A stretch of DNA of 32,686 nt from Melioribacteraceae bacterium (GCA_015493615.1 WGCV01000064.1:1-32686), one strand, 5' to 3'; shown: positions 19,192-27,352, numbered from the stretch's first letter. Numbers and translations: made by a program. Notes: generated from the sequence alone by a model not told the origin.

Positions 19192-19635
19192 TTGAAATTT
19201 TTCTTAATCTTAATATTATTTCTTACTACATCACAATTTAATTTCGGTCAGGATAAAAAAATGAAGTTAAATAAATTAACTCCTGAAGAAGAGCAGGTTA
19301 TTATATATAAAGAGACTGAAGCCCCTTACACCGGGAAACTCCTTTATAATAAGGAGTCTGGCGTTTACACATGCAAACATTGCGGCGCGCCCCTTTTTAA
19401 GAGCGATTCCAAATTTGAATCCCATTGCGGCTGGCCAAGTTTTGATGATGAAATTCCCGGCGCCGTTAAGAAGATTCCCGATCCCGACGGAGAGCGCACG
19501 GAAATAATTTGCGCTAATTGCGGCGGGCATCTCGGGCATATTTTTTACGGGGAAGGATTTACAGATAAAAACCGTCGTTACTGTGTAAATTCGATTTCTC
19601 TTAATTTTATTCCGGATTCGACTAAGAAAAAGTAG
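19192..19635 (+). CDS. msrB: Peptide-methionine (R)-S-oxide reductase, exported
   Basis: Reduces methionine-R-sulfoxide in oxidised proteins. Numbering from the GTG four codons upstream, the zinc cysteines are C65/C68 (CKHC) and C111/C114 (CANC), the core has GWPSFD, GGHLGHIF and the catalytic Cys135 in RRYCVNS. Before the domain lies a short hydrophobic stretch (FFLILILFLTTSQFNFG), so the enzyme is probably sent to the periplasm or is membrane-anchored, where it would repair envelope proteins. Length of the catalytic part is normal. It follows the broken alcohol dehydrogenase by 84 bases and is probably transcribed on its own. Confidence 0.93.
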   Translation: MKFFLILILFLTTSQFNFGQDKKMKLNKLTPEEEQVIIYKETEAPYTGKLLYNKESGVYTCKHCGAPLFKSDSKFESHCGWPSFDDEIPGAVKKIPDPDGERTEIICANCGGHLGHIFYGEGFTDKNRRYCVNSISLNFIPDSTKKK

Positions 19636-19717
19636 CTGTTTATAGGACGCTGATTTATTAAGATGCTTATGATTTTCGCAGTGTAAGTTTGTGTCTAAGA
19701 TTCAATTCCGGAAGTTA

Positions 19718-20080
19718 TTAAAAGGCGTTTCGGATGTGGTTAATATTTTCCTTCCCGCCGTGAAGCATTATTCCGATAATATCGAAACGGACTTCATCAT
19801 ATTCGATTTCATCGTTATCCGAAAATAAAAATCCCTCGGCAGTCTTTTTTATTTGGGCTGCTTTTCTTTTATTGACCGCTTCAACCGGAGTCCCGTATTC
19901 CAAGTTGGTTCTGGTTTTTACTTCAATGAAAACAAGAGTCTTTTTCTCTTTCGCTATTATGTCAATCTCTCCCCGGTCAAAACGGAAATTACGCCGGAGA
20001 ATTTTGAACCCGTTTTTCTCAAGATATTTTGAAGCAATATCTTCCCCTCGTTTTCCGGTGGTTTGATTATTCTTTTTCAT
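19718..20080 (-). CDS. YraN family (UPF0102) endonuclease-like protein
   Basis: A 120-aa protein with the restriction-endonuclease-like core of the YraN family: G-x-R-GED near the N-terminus (TGKRGEDIA), GEID at 37-40 and IEVKTR with E53 and K55. Asp40, Glu53 and Lys55 would form the PD-(D/E)XK-type site. The family is widespread and usually sits beside rnhB, as here, where its ATG overlaps the rnhB stop by four bases (ATGA). The cellular role is not settled; DNA repair or Holliday junction processing has been suggested by fold only. Confidence 0.93.
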   Translation of the reverse strand: MKKNNQTTGKRGEDIASKYLEKNGFKILRRNFRFDRGEIDIIAKEKKTLVFIEVKTRTNLEYGTPVEAVNKRKAAQIKKTAEGFLFSDNDEIEYDEVRFDIIGIMLHGGKENINHIRNAF

Positions 20081-20712
20081 GAGAATAAATTTTCAACTTC
20101 TTCGGTTGTTTCAACATTAAAAATTTTTCGCAAAAACTTTTTCCGGTGCAAGGGAGTTATTCCGTACTTCCGGATAGCTTCGATATGTTCTTTGGTTCCG
20201 TAACCTTTATTTCTTTCCCAGCCGTATTCGGGATAGCTTTCGGCGGCTTTTCGCATTAATCTGTCGCGCCAGACCTTTGCCAGTATTGATGCGGCTCCAA
20301 TAGAGTATGACTTGGCGTCCCCTTTAACAATTGAATGAGCCGGAATTTTGGTGGCAAAAAGTTTATTTCCGTCAACCAGGATAATGTCGGGCGCTGGATT
20401 TAACTTTCCGACTGCAATTTTCATTGCTCTTAAAGACGCCTGTAGAATATTCAGTTCTTCAATTACTTCAATGTCAGATTCCGCTATTCCGTAAGAGATT
20501 GATTGATTAAGAATTAAATTAAAAAGCTCTTCCCGTTTTTTTTCGCTTAGTTTCTTGGAATCGTCAATTTCTTTTATGGGATTTTCATTGTCTAAAATTA
20601 CGGCTGCCGCAACAACGGGTCCTGCAAGCGGACCTCTTCCCGCTTCGTCCACTCCGGCAAGAAGTTTGTATTTCTCTTCCCTGAAAAAATTATCGAATTC
20701 AATTTTCTTCAT
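20077..20712 (-). CDS. rnhB: Ribonuclease HII
   Basis: Cleaves the RNA strand of RNA-DNA hybrids and removes single ribonucleotides from DNA. The 211-aa protein has the type 2 RNase H motif AGVDEAGRGPLAGPVV with D22 and E23, then D114 (ILVDGN) and D132 (GDAKSYSIGAAS), giving the complete DEDD set. C-terminal WERNKGYGTKEH is also characteristic. It overlaps yraN downstream and the UbiA gene upstream by four bases each, so the three form a translationally coupled unit. Confidence 0.97.
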   Translation of the reverse strand: MKKIEFDNFFREEKYKLLAGVDEAGRGPLAGPVVAAAVILDNENPIKEIDDSKKLSEKKREELFNLILNQSISYGIAESDIEVIEELNILQASLRAMKIAVGKLNPAPDIILVDGNKLFATKIPAHSIVKGDAKSYSIGAASILAKVWRDRLMRKAAESYPEYGWERNKGYGTKEHIEAIRKYGITPLHRKKFLRKIFNVETTEEVENLFS

Positions 20713-21539
20713 AACACACCTATAATTAAAATTCCAAGACCGAGAATCATCAATATTTTCAACTGTAAACTTAACTTACGGTAATCGGAATAATCTGAAT
20801 TAAGCCGGATTAAAATATTGACAAGGGGTATGTCAATCAGAAAAAGAATCAGTAAAAGAAATTCAAAATTATAGTTAAAGAAAAAAAAAGGAAGAGGGGA
20901 AGAAATTATCAGAAGTAAAATAAGAACGGAAATAATCTTTTTTGTAAATGAAATTCCTTTTACAATCGGCAATGTTTTAATTTTATTAACGGAATCCCCT
21001 TCGTAATCTTCAATATCTTTAACCAGTTCCCGCGTCAGATTAATCAGGAATGCGAAGAAGAAGGGAATTATTCCTCCTGCGGCATTCCCTGCGGCAATTC
21101 CCGCGTATATAAAAACAAAGCCCGTTAAAAAAGCGACAAGCAGATTTCCCGCAAGAGGAATGCGCTTAAGTTTTGACGAATAAATAAAAAGCAAGGATGC
21201 GGTCATCAAAACAATTGCAAGTACCGAAAGGGAAACATATCCGGCAAAGAAAAAGCCGAGACCATTAAGAGTTATGTAATATTTTATCGCAGTTCTTTTG
21301 AAAATTTCTCCGCTAACAAGGGGGCGATCCGGACGGTTAATTTTGTCAATCTCAAAATCGTAATAGTCATTAATTATGTTCCCCGCCGCCGCGATGAAAC
21401 CCGCCGCAAGCGAGGCGGCAATTAAATCAGCCCAAGGGAATCCTGAAAAACTTCGCAGTGAAATAAATCCGCCTCCAAGAACGGAAAGGATTGTAATTAA
21501 AAAATTACTGGGTCTCGCTATTTTAATCAGCGCTTTTAT
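20709..21539 (-). CDS. UbiA-family prenyltransferase with apparent ATA start
   Basis: Integral membrane prenyltransferase resembling digeranylgeranylglyceryl-phosphate synthases. The frame is open from 21590 to 20709 without a stop. Upstream of a TTG/ATG pair at 21209-21204 (which would discard 110 residues and the first active-site motif) there is no ATG, GTG or TTG. From the ATA at 21539 the protein is 276 aa, normal for the family, and begins KALIKIARPSNFLI. It has N57-D58-x2-D61-x3-D65 (NDYYDFEID) and a second Asp motif D175/D178/D182 (KDIEDYEGD) followed by KTLPI. AAGAGGAAAG directly precedes the ATA. Either ATA is used, a CTG at 21530 is used, or an ATG was mutated or misread. It overlaps rnhB by four bases. 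Confidence 0.85.
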   Translation of the reverse strand: MKALIKIARPSNFLITILSVLGGGFISLRSFSGFPWADLIAASLAAGFIAAAGNIINDYYDFEIDKINRPDRPLVSGEIFKRTAIKYYITLNGLGFFFAGYVSLSVLAIVLMTASLLFIYSSKLKRIPLAGNLLVAFLTGFVFIYAGIAAGNAAGGIIPFFFAFLINLTRELVKDIEDYEGDSVNKIKTLPIVKGISFTKKIISVLILLLIISSPLPFFFFNYNFEFLLLILFLIDIPLVNILIRLNSDYSDYRKLSLQLKILMILGLGILIIGVL

Positions 21540-21543
21540 CTTT

Positions 21544-21549
21544 CCTCTT
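21544..21549 (-). promoter_or_regulatory. Strong ribosome binding site before the ATA codon of the UbiA gene
   Basis: AAGAGG on the minus strand lies four bases before ATA at 21539-21537. It is the only good Shine-Dalgarno sequence near the expected N-terminus of the protein and is the reason for placing the start there. Confidence 0.5.
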
Positions 21550-21590
21550 AAATTTAGTTTGCAGAAGACGTAAGAGCTTTTTGCCGGAAT

Positions 21591-24179
21591 TTAACTCTGC
21601 GACTCAACTACAGATTCCACCGCGGCAAGCGCGTCGGGAATTTTACTTACATCCTTTCCTCCCGCCGTTGCAAGATGAGGGCGCCCGCCTCCGCCTCCGC
21701 CGACAACCTTCGCAATTTGGCCTACGATTTTTCCGGCAAGCAGTTTCTTCTCTTTAATCAAATCGTCCGAAACTACCGCAACAATTCCAACCTTTTCGCC
21801 GATTGGGGAAATCAGCACGCCTACTCCCGATTTCATTTTAACGCGGAGTTCGTCTGCCATTGTTTTAAGCTCGTCCATTGAAGCTGCGGCAACTTCACCT
21901 TTGAAAACCGGAATATCCTTAACTTTTACAGGGGAATTCAAAATGCTATCCAGACCTCCCAGCTTGCTTTTGATTTCCAAGTCTGCAATCGTTTTTTCCA
22001 ATTTCCGTTTTTCTTCATTTAATTTTGCTATTTTTTCACCGGCTGTTTTTAATTCATGTTCCTTGGCGTACAAATAAGCTTCGGCTCCTTTTCCGGTAAC
22101 CGCTTCGATTCTCCTTACTCCGCTTGCTACGGATGTTTCCTGCGTGATTTTAAAGCACTCAATCTGCGATGAGTTTTGAACATGCGTGCCTCCGCAAAAC
22201 TCAACCGAGTAATCTCCGAACTGAACAACATTAACTTTGTCGCCGTATTTATCGCCGAAGAACATCAGCGCGCCCATCTTCTTAGCTTCTTCAAAAGGTA
22301 TATCACGGTGATGAGTAAGCTCTATGTTTTTTCTGATAGCGGTATTAATTCTTTTTTCAATTTTCTCAATTTCCTCTTCCGTAAGTTTTGAAAAGTGAGT
22401 GAAGTCAAATCTCAATCGCTCGCCGTTAACATGAGAACCGGCTTGCTTAACATGCGTTCCCAAAACTTTACGGAGAGTCGCATGCAGAAAGTGCGTAGCG
22501 GAATGATTGCGCATTACATCCCAGCGGAATTCCTCTTCAACCTCGGCAAGTATGCTCATTCCTTTTTTGAATTCAAATCCATTTTTGTTTTCGACAACAT
22601 GAATTACTCGCCCCTTTATTTTCAATACTCTCAGAACTTCAAACTCATTTCCCTCAACAACCAACTCCCCTTTGTCGCTTACCTGTCCGCCCGACTCCGA
22701 ATAAAAAGGAGTTTCTGGAAGAATAATAAACGACGTGTGTTCTTTCGTAATAAAATCAAGAACGGTTGTAATTTTTTTCAGTTTCTCGTAACCGCAGAAA
22801 AGCGTTTGGGGAATGTTGTCAAAATCAAAATTCTGCTCTATTCCGTCAACATCATAAGCTCCGGCAATTTTCTTTTTCGTAGATTCCCTTGCGCGCTGTT
22901 TCTGCTCGAACATTAGCGCTTCAAACCCTTTGATATCAACATCAAAACCTTTTTCACGCGCCATCAGCTCAACCAAATCAACGGGAAAACCGTATGTGTC
23001 GTATAGTTTGAAAACATCTTCTCCGGAAATCTTTTTCTCTTTTCCGGAGGAAGCGATAATATTTTCAAAAAGAACAATGCCACGGTCAAGCGTCAGGTTA
23101 AAGCTTTCTTCTTCGGCAAGAATTACTTTTTTAATATTTTCACGATTGCCTTTTATTTCGGGAAAGACTTCTCCCATTCCGCCTCCCGCTTCGTCAATAA
23201 CCACATCAACAAGTTTATAAAGGAAAGGTTTATTCAAATCCAGTTCTCTTCCGAAACGGGCGGCGCGCCGCAGAATTCTTCTTAACACATAGCTTCTTCC
23301 TTCGTTGCCGGGAATAGCGCCGTCCGCAATTGCAAAGGTCAGAGTTCTGACATGATCGGCAATCACGCGCATCGCAGCTTCATTTTCCCCTTCATATTTT
23401 TTACCGCTTAACTCCGCAATATTTTCGAGCAACGGAATAAAAATATCCGTGTCGTAATTCGAATTTTTTCCGTTAAGAACTGCAACTACCCGCTCAAAGC
23501 CCATTCCCGTATCGATATGTTTTTGAGGCAAATCGTGCAGCATTCCGTCGGCATCACGGAAAGACTGAATGAACACCAAATTCCAAAGCTCAATGCACAT
23601 AGGGTCGTCGGCGTTTACAAGTTCCGGATTATCATAATCATCGCTTAAATTGATATGAATTTCGGAAGAGGGTCCGCATGGGCCCGTTTCGCCCATTTCC
23701 CAGAAATTATCTTTTTCGTCGAATCTCAGAATGTGCGCGGGATTAATATCGGTATGATTTTTCCAAATCTCAAAAGCTTCATCGTCGGTTCTGAAAACTG
23801 TCGCCCAAAGTCGTTCTTTGGGGAGTTTCCAAACATCCGTCATTAATTCCCAAGCCCAAGTGATTGCTTCCTTTTTATAGTAATCGCCGAACGACCAGTT
23901 ACCGAGCATCTCAAAAAAAGTGTGGTGGTAGGTGTCCCGCCCGACTTCCTCCAAATCGTTGTGTTTCCCGCTTACGCGAATACACTTCTGCGTATCTGCC
24001 GCGCGTTTGTAATCCCTTGTTCCCTGTCCGAGAAAAACATCTTTGAATTGGTTCATTCCCGCATTCGTGAAAAGAAGCGTCGGGTCGTCGTAAGGAACTA
24101 CCGGCGCGCTGGGAACGATTTTGTGTTCTTTATCTTTAAAAAATTGTAAAAATTGATTTCTGATTTCTTTTGATGTCAT
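21591..24179 (-). CDS. alaS: Alanyl-tRNA synthetase
   Basis: Charges tRNA-Ala and edits mischarged serine or glycine. The 862-aa protein has the class II catalytic core at about 1-240 (FTNAGMNQFKDVFLG, RDTYHHTFFEMLGNWSFGDY, GPCGPSSEIH), the tRNA-recognition helices to about 450, and the editing domain with zinc ligands H559 and H563 (HSATH) plus C662 and H666 (CGGTH). A coiled-coil linker lies near 705-735 and the C-Ala domain ends with the glycine-rich VVGGGGGGRPHLATAGG. Full length and intact. The start is ATG with only a weak AAGAAA upstream. The UbiA, rnhB and yraN genes follow, about 50 bases to the next start, so they may be co-transcribed. Confidence 0.98.
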   Translation of the reverse strand: MTSKEIRNQFLQFFKDKEHKIVPSAPVVPYDDPTLLFTNAGMNQFKDVFLGQGTRDYKRAADTQKCIRVSGKHNDLEEVGRDTYHHTFFEMLGNWSFGDYYKKEAITWAWELMTDVWKLPKERLWATVFRTDDEAFEIWKNHTDINPAHILRFDEKDNFWEMGETGPCGPSSEIHINLSDDYDNPELVNADDPMCIELWNLVFIQSFRDADGMLHDLPQKHIDTGMGFERVVAVLNGKNSNYDTDIFIPLLENIAELSGKKYEGENEAAMRVIADHVRTLTFAIADGAIPGNEGRSYVLRRILRRAARFGRELDLNKPFLYKLVDVVIDEAGGGMGEVFPEIKGNRENIKKVILAEEESFNLTLDRGIVLFENIIASSGKEKKISGEDVFKLYDTYGFPVDLVELMAREKGFDVDIKGFEALMFEQKQRARESTKKKIAGAYDVDGIEQNFDFDNIPQTLFCGYEKLKKITTVLDFITKEHTSFIILPETPFYSESGGQVSDKGELVVEGNEFEVLRVLKIKGRVIHVVENKNGFEFKKGMSILAEVEEEFRWDVMRNHSATHFLHATLRKVLGTHVKQAGSHVNGERLRFDFTHFSKLTEEEIEKIEKRINTAIRKNIELTHHRDIPFEEAKKMGALMFFGDKYGDKVNVVQFGDYSVEFCGGTHVQNSSQIECFKITQETSVASGVRRIEAVTGKGAEAYLYAKEHELKTAGEKIAKLNEEKRKLEKTIADLEIKSKLGGLDSILNSPVKVKDIPVFKGEVAAASMDELKTMADELRVKMKSGVGVLISPIGEKVGIVAVVSDDLIKEKKLLAGKIVGQIAKVVGGGGGGRPHLATAGGKDVSKIPDALAAVESVVESQS

Positions 24180-24260
24180 CGCTATTTCTTAATTGTTAAA
24201 ATTGAGTAACAAATATAATCAACAGCAGAATTTCATTTATGAATTTTTTGGATTGAAGAT

Positions 24261-24524
24261 CTAAGATGAAATTTTTCCAGGGCGATTTTTTGTCAGATAA
24301 TATCTTACGATACCTACCAAACTTAATATCAGCCAAAACGCTTCGATTATGAAAGAGGAAAGGTTAAAATCATAAATAAGAGAAACAATAATTAACGCAG
24401 CTCCGATTGCATTAAGAAGGGAATAAATCAAATCATTATTTGACAGCTTGTTTAATTGAATAAGAAGATAGCCGAGCACAATCATAAAAACTCCCGCGCT
24501 CCCGACAAAATCATACCATTTCAT
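24261..24524 (-). CDS. Small membrane protein, CBU_0592-like
   Basis: An 87-aa protein with three predicted membrane helices: about 6-25 (VGSAGVFMIVLGYLLIQL), 34-52 (YSLLNAIGAALIIVSLIYD) and 56-76 (SSFIIEAFWLILSLVGIV). The pattern of a first helix ending YLLIQ, then NLLNAIGA, then an F-E-x-W helix matches small proteins annotated as CBU_0592 family, whose function is unknown. It lies 81 bases upstream of alaS on the same strand. A possible ribosome binding site (AGAGATGG region) precedes the ATG. I do not infer a role. Confidence 0.75.
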   Translation of the reverse strand: MKWYDFVGSAGVFMIVLGYLLIQLNKLSNNDLIYSLLNAIGAALIIVSLIYDFNLSSFIIEAFWLILSLVGIVRYYLTKNRPGKISS

Positions 24525-24633
24525 AAATTTCCATCTCTTTTATTAAAATTCAGATCCGTAAAATAAGGATTGGAATTAGAATTTTAGCCGAAAAATTATG
24601 TCAGCAAAATTTGCTTTATTATCAAACTCTTAC

Positions 24634-25086
24634 TTATTGAACAAAGGCGTTATTTGGTTTTTTGCGTGACGCTGTATGAAACGAGCTGCTATGAATTTTT
24701 TTTGATGAGTTTATCAATTTATAAGGACGATTAAATGCTTCTTGCGAAATCTTAAAGAAATCTGATAATTTTCGTATTGTCTCTTTTGAAATTCCTTTAT
24801 GATAATTCAATATTTTTGAAACCGTGCTTTTGGATAATCCGAGAATTTCAGCTAAATCTTTAGATTTTAAGTTATTTTCTTCCATTAGGGATTTGATTAT
24901 TTCCACAGGATCGTTCGATTGGTTTGAGAAATATTCTTCATCCCATTTCTCAATTAAGAGAGTTAATAATTCAATTTCATCGGAATTATTAGGAGTTGTA
25001 ATAAGAAGGTTTTCCAACATATTACAATATTCCCGACACTGTTTCTCGCTTTTTATTACTTTATATTTTAATGTTTTCTTAGACAA
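24634..25086 (-). CDS. HigA-like Xre-family antitoxin, toxin partner missing
   Basis: The 150-aa protein has the layout of COG5499-type HigA antitoxins: an N-terminal helical part (KYKVIKSEKQCREYCNMLE, EIELLTLLIEKWDEEY) and a C-terminal helix-turn-helix at about 62-118 (NNLKSKDLAEILGLSKSTVSKILNY). These normally follow a HigB toxin gene, but the 700 bases upstream hold no toxin frame. The last 25 residues after YKLINS (SSKKIHSSSFHTASRKKPNN) do not look like the family ending and follow a run of eight A residues in the gene, so the tail may result from a frameshift. It is best read as an orphan, perhaps decaying antitoxin or a stand-alone regulator. Confidence 0.75.
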   Translation of the reverse strand: MSKKTLKYKVIKSEKQCREYCNMLENLLITTPNNSDEIELLTLLIEKWDEEYFSNQSNDPVEIIKSLMEENNLKSKDLAEILGLSKSTVSKILNYHKGISKETIRKLSDFFKISQEAFNRPYKLINSSKKIHSSSFHTASRKKPNNAFVQ

Positions 25087-25200
25087 AGTTTATGAATAAT
25101 AGTTTTGCATTGAGTGAATTTTTATCTATTGTTAACATACAAAAAAGTTTCACAAAGAGAAACATTTTGTAGCAAACTGCTTTTAAGAATGAAAGATTAT

Positions 25201-25342
25201 GATTAGTGCCGATTCAGTAAAATTTGTGTTGTTTTTGGAAAAATATTTTCCCAAATAATATAAGGCCCTTTATTGGTAGGGCTTTCAGAGATTATATTTT
25301 TGTTCATCTTTTTCTCATTTTGTTTCCTGCTTGACAGTATTA
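25201..25342 (-). repeat. Dispersed ~140-bp repeat, copy B (inverted)
   Basis: Its reverse complement aligns with 511-656 along nearly the whole length. The central hairpin here is GCCCT/AGGGC where copy A has CCCTTAT/ATAAGGG, a paired change that keeps the stem. It lies about 115 bases upstream of the HigA-like gene and in the same direction. Confidence 0.75.
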
Positions 25343-25386
25343 GGTTTGTAGAGCTTTCTTATATTTGTTAAATAAAAAAAAACATT

Positions 25387-25713
25387 GAACTGCGTTCGCA
25401 GTTCATGTAATTTTGGCAAATCCATTCTCTATGGGTTTCACCCATAGTTATTATAAATTTAAGCGCTTTGCGCTTTTGAAGACAAAAATCGAACTTTTGA
25501 ATCTTGCGGTTTACTAAAACGAAGTTGGAAATCTTTACATCTAATCAAACTAACCGTAAAGCGGTTAAATTCACAATAGCCATGGATTAAAAAAATTAAA
25601 ATTGAGTAATCACCATTCGAAGTTATGAACTGCGAAGCAGTTAAATTTATAATAGCCCCGAATTTAATTCGGGGTTAATGAAAGAAAGGATAAATGCCAA
25701 CTGCAAAGCAGTT
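25387..25713. repeat. Array of seven small palindromes with variable stems
   Basis: Palindromes: GAACTGCG/CGCAGTTC 25387-25404; CTATGGGT-TTC-ACCCATAG 25429-25447; AAGCGC-TTT-GCGCTT 25461-25475; AACCG-TAAAG-CGGTT 25552-25566; AACTGC-GAA-GCAGTT 25628-25642; CCCCGAAT-TTA-ATTCGGGG 25656-25674; AACTGC-AAA-GCAGTT 25699-25713. Five of the seven have an exact 3-nt loop. The stems differ but stay self-complementary, and several are followed by a similar flank (TTAAATTYAYAATAGCC after two of them). REP-like elements are the nearest known parallel. No transposase is adjacent. Confidence 0.8.
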
Positions 25714-25753
25714 GAATTGAAGGTACCACATGAATGATTTATTTCAATACAAT

Positions 25754-25787
25754 AAAAGCCGCAGAAAAAAAACTTCCGGCGGCTTTT
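25754..25787 (-). terminator. Terminator of the M24 peptidase gene
   Basis: AAAAGCCGC (25754-25762) pairs with GCGGCTTTT (25779-25787) about 18 bases beyond the stop codon. On the minus strand the stem is followed by a T-containing stretch. The nine-pair G/C-centred stem is a good fit to a Rho-independent terminator. Confidence 0.7.
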
Positions 25788-25804
25788 AAAATCAGAATCT
25801 CAGA

Positions 25805-26998
25805 TTACGGTTTAATTAAATAAATTTCAGTTTGGGGCGGAGAAAGAAACTCAACGCCATCCTTTCTTATCACTACTTCTTCTTCCATTGTTGCGATGCC
25901 GTAACCTTCTATTGTCAGTCTCGGTTCAATTGTAAAGACCTGTGATTCTTCCAGCGTCATATAAGGCAGATTTCCGTATCGTTCCCACTTCGGAGCGAGC
26001 AAAGCGCCACCGTCGTGAGCAAGGCGTCCGACCTGATGCCCCAAACCGTGCGGATATTCTTCGTAACCATGCGAAGTTATATAATTGCGCGCAACGGCGT
26101 CAACTTCCCATGCAACGGCTCCCGGTTTAATTGCTTTTGCGGCAAGCTGAATTGAATCGCGAATTACGTTAAATCCGCGCAAAACTTCCTCGGGCGGTTC
26201 GGTTTCTCCGGGGCGGAGTACGTACCATGTGCGCTGCAAATCGGAGCAGTAACCTTTGTACTTTATTCCGAAATCCATATTGATTACATGTCCGGGTTCA
26301 ACTTTTTTGTCGGTCGGACCGGCATGCGCGCCTGCGGTATCGGGACCTGTAAAGACTGAAGGACAATATTCTTTTTCCCAAGCGTAACCGTAACCGCGTT
26401 CCTCTACTTTTCCGAAAACAAATTCCGCTATTTCTTTTTCCGTAACGCCCGGACGAATAAACCCGGTAACCTCGTCAAATATCTCGAGTGTTTTAACAAT
26501 CGCTTCTTTCATTATTGCAAGCTCCGCTTCAGATTTCCTTCCGCGTAGAGCGGCAATAATTTCTTCGGACGAGATTAATCTGTCGGCGTAAGGAGTTCCC
26601 TCCAAAATATCCATTAACTCCAAATACATTCCGTGAGTTAAGCCGTCCGCAAGACTTGAGTTCCGTGAAAAGTTAACTGCAATTTTATTGGGATTGATTT
26701 CCTCCAAAGTTTTCAGCAAATCTTCTTTAACCGATTTCAGATAGGGAATAATGGTTTGATATGTTCCGACTATTTTCATGTTGGCTTCTTCAAGCGAGCC
26801 GACTATCGCAATTGTTTTTCCGGTTTTTGTGATTATAAAAGCAGAGTGCCACGTTGCGTTTGTTCCGACAATCATATCAATCATCGGGTCTTTAATATTT
26901 CCGGTTTCTCTAACAAAAGTCATCCACATATCAATTCCTTTTTCATTCAGAATATCAACAGCCTGACGTTGTTTTTCGAGAATCATTTCCTTGTTCAT
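25805..26998 (-). CDS. M24 family metallopeptidase (Xaa-Pro aminopeptidase/dipeptidase type)
   Basis: Cleaves the bond before or after proline in small peptides. The 397-aa protein has a creatinase-like N-terminal domain (about 1-155) and a pita-bread catalytic domain (about 160-397). All five metal ligands are visible: D242 (NMDFG), D253 (CSDLQRT), H317 (PHGLGH), E358 (FTIEPR) and E372 (TMEEEV). No signal peptide, so it is probably cytoplasmic. The ATG is preceded by GGAGGAAAG, an excellent ribosome binding site. It is a single-gene unit with its own terminator. The exact substrate cannot be read from the sequence. Confidence 0.93.
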   Translation of the reverse strand: MNKEMILEKQRQAVDILNEKGIDMWMTFVRETGNIKDPMIDMIVGTNATWHSAFIITKTGKTIAIVGSLEEANMKIVGTYQTIIPYLKSVKEDLLKTLEEINPNKIAVNFSRNSSLADGLTHGMYLELMDILEGTPYADRLISSEEIIAALRGRKSEAELAIMKEAIVKTLEIFDEVTGFIRPGVTEKEIAEFVFGKVEERGYGYAWEKEYCPSVFTGPDTAGAHAGPTDKKVEPGHVINMDFGIKYKGYCSDLQRTWYVLRPGETEPPEEVLRGFNVIRDSIQLAAKAIKPGAVAWEVDAVARNYITSHGYEEYPHGLGHQVGRLAHDGGALLAPKWERYGNLPYMTLEESQVFTIEPRLTIEGYGIATMEEEVVIRKDGVEFLSPPQTEIYLIKP

Positions 26999-27089
26999 CT
27001 TTCCTCCGAATTGATTTTGAACTTATATTCAAAAGTAACGAATCTTACTAAAAGGGAGAAACTATTTTCATGATGGAACCGGCGTTCAG

Positions 27090-27233
27090 TTATGAGTAAC
27101 AAGTAATGAGTAATGAGTTAAGAGTAATGAGTTAAGAGTAATGAGTTAAGAGTAATGAGTTAAGAGTAATGAGTTATGAGTTATGAGCAATGAGTTATGA
27201 GCAATGAGTTATGAGCAATGAGTTATGAGCAAA
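27090..27233. repeat. Tandem heptamer repeat (GAGTTAA/GAGTAAT, then GAGTTAT/GAGCAAT)
   Basis: About twenty 7-base units in a row. The first half repeats the 14-mer GAGTTAAGAGTAAT four times, the second half repeats GAGTTATGAGCAAT about four times, so two higher-order units sit side by side. An inverted piece (27353-27390, CTCATTACTCTTAACT then GATAACTCATTAC) could pair with it. Confidence 0.9.
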
Positions 27234-27352
27234 TATCAATATAAGTGGGGTAGATGACGGTTATAGATTACTCGTAAAAATAGATTTCATCTTTTTTTAA
27301 TATTTCATTAATTTACCTAAAACCGGATTTTCGAAAAACTTATCACAGATTT

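Larger units (their letters stand above)
25087..25804. other. Gene-free repeat-rich region
   Basis: No coding frame is credible on either strand, and in particular no HigB-type toxin. 25201-25342 is the inverted copy of the dispersed element at 511-656. 25387-25713 is an array of small palindromes. The last part contains the terminator of the M24 peptidase gene. The first 115 bases next to the antitoxin start are A/T-rich and may hold its promoter. Confidence 0.7.

Noticed and set aside
22395-22916. 173-codon plus-strand frame inside alaS
   Set aside because: It is antisense to a well-conserved editing-domain region, has arginine/phenylalanine-rich composition typical of shadow frames and no family features.
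24634-24700. attC-like sequence (AACAAAGGCGTTATT) at the end of the antitoxin gene
   Set aside because: The core does not fit GTTRRRY, no paired half-site with the right spacing is seen, and there is no integrase or further cassette.
27090-27233. Possible CRISPR or iteron-type origin
   Set aside because: The unit is only 7 bases with no spacers, and there is no replication initiator gene, DnaA-box cluster or GC-rich partner region nearby.
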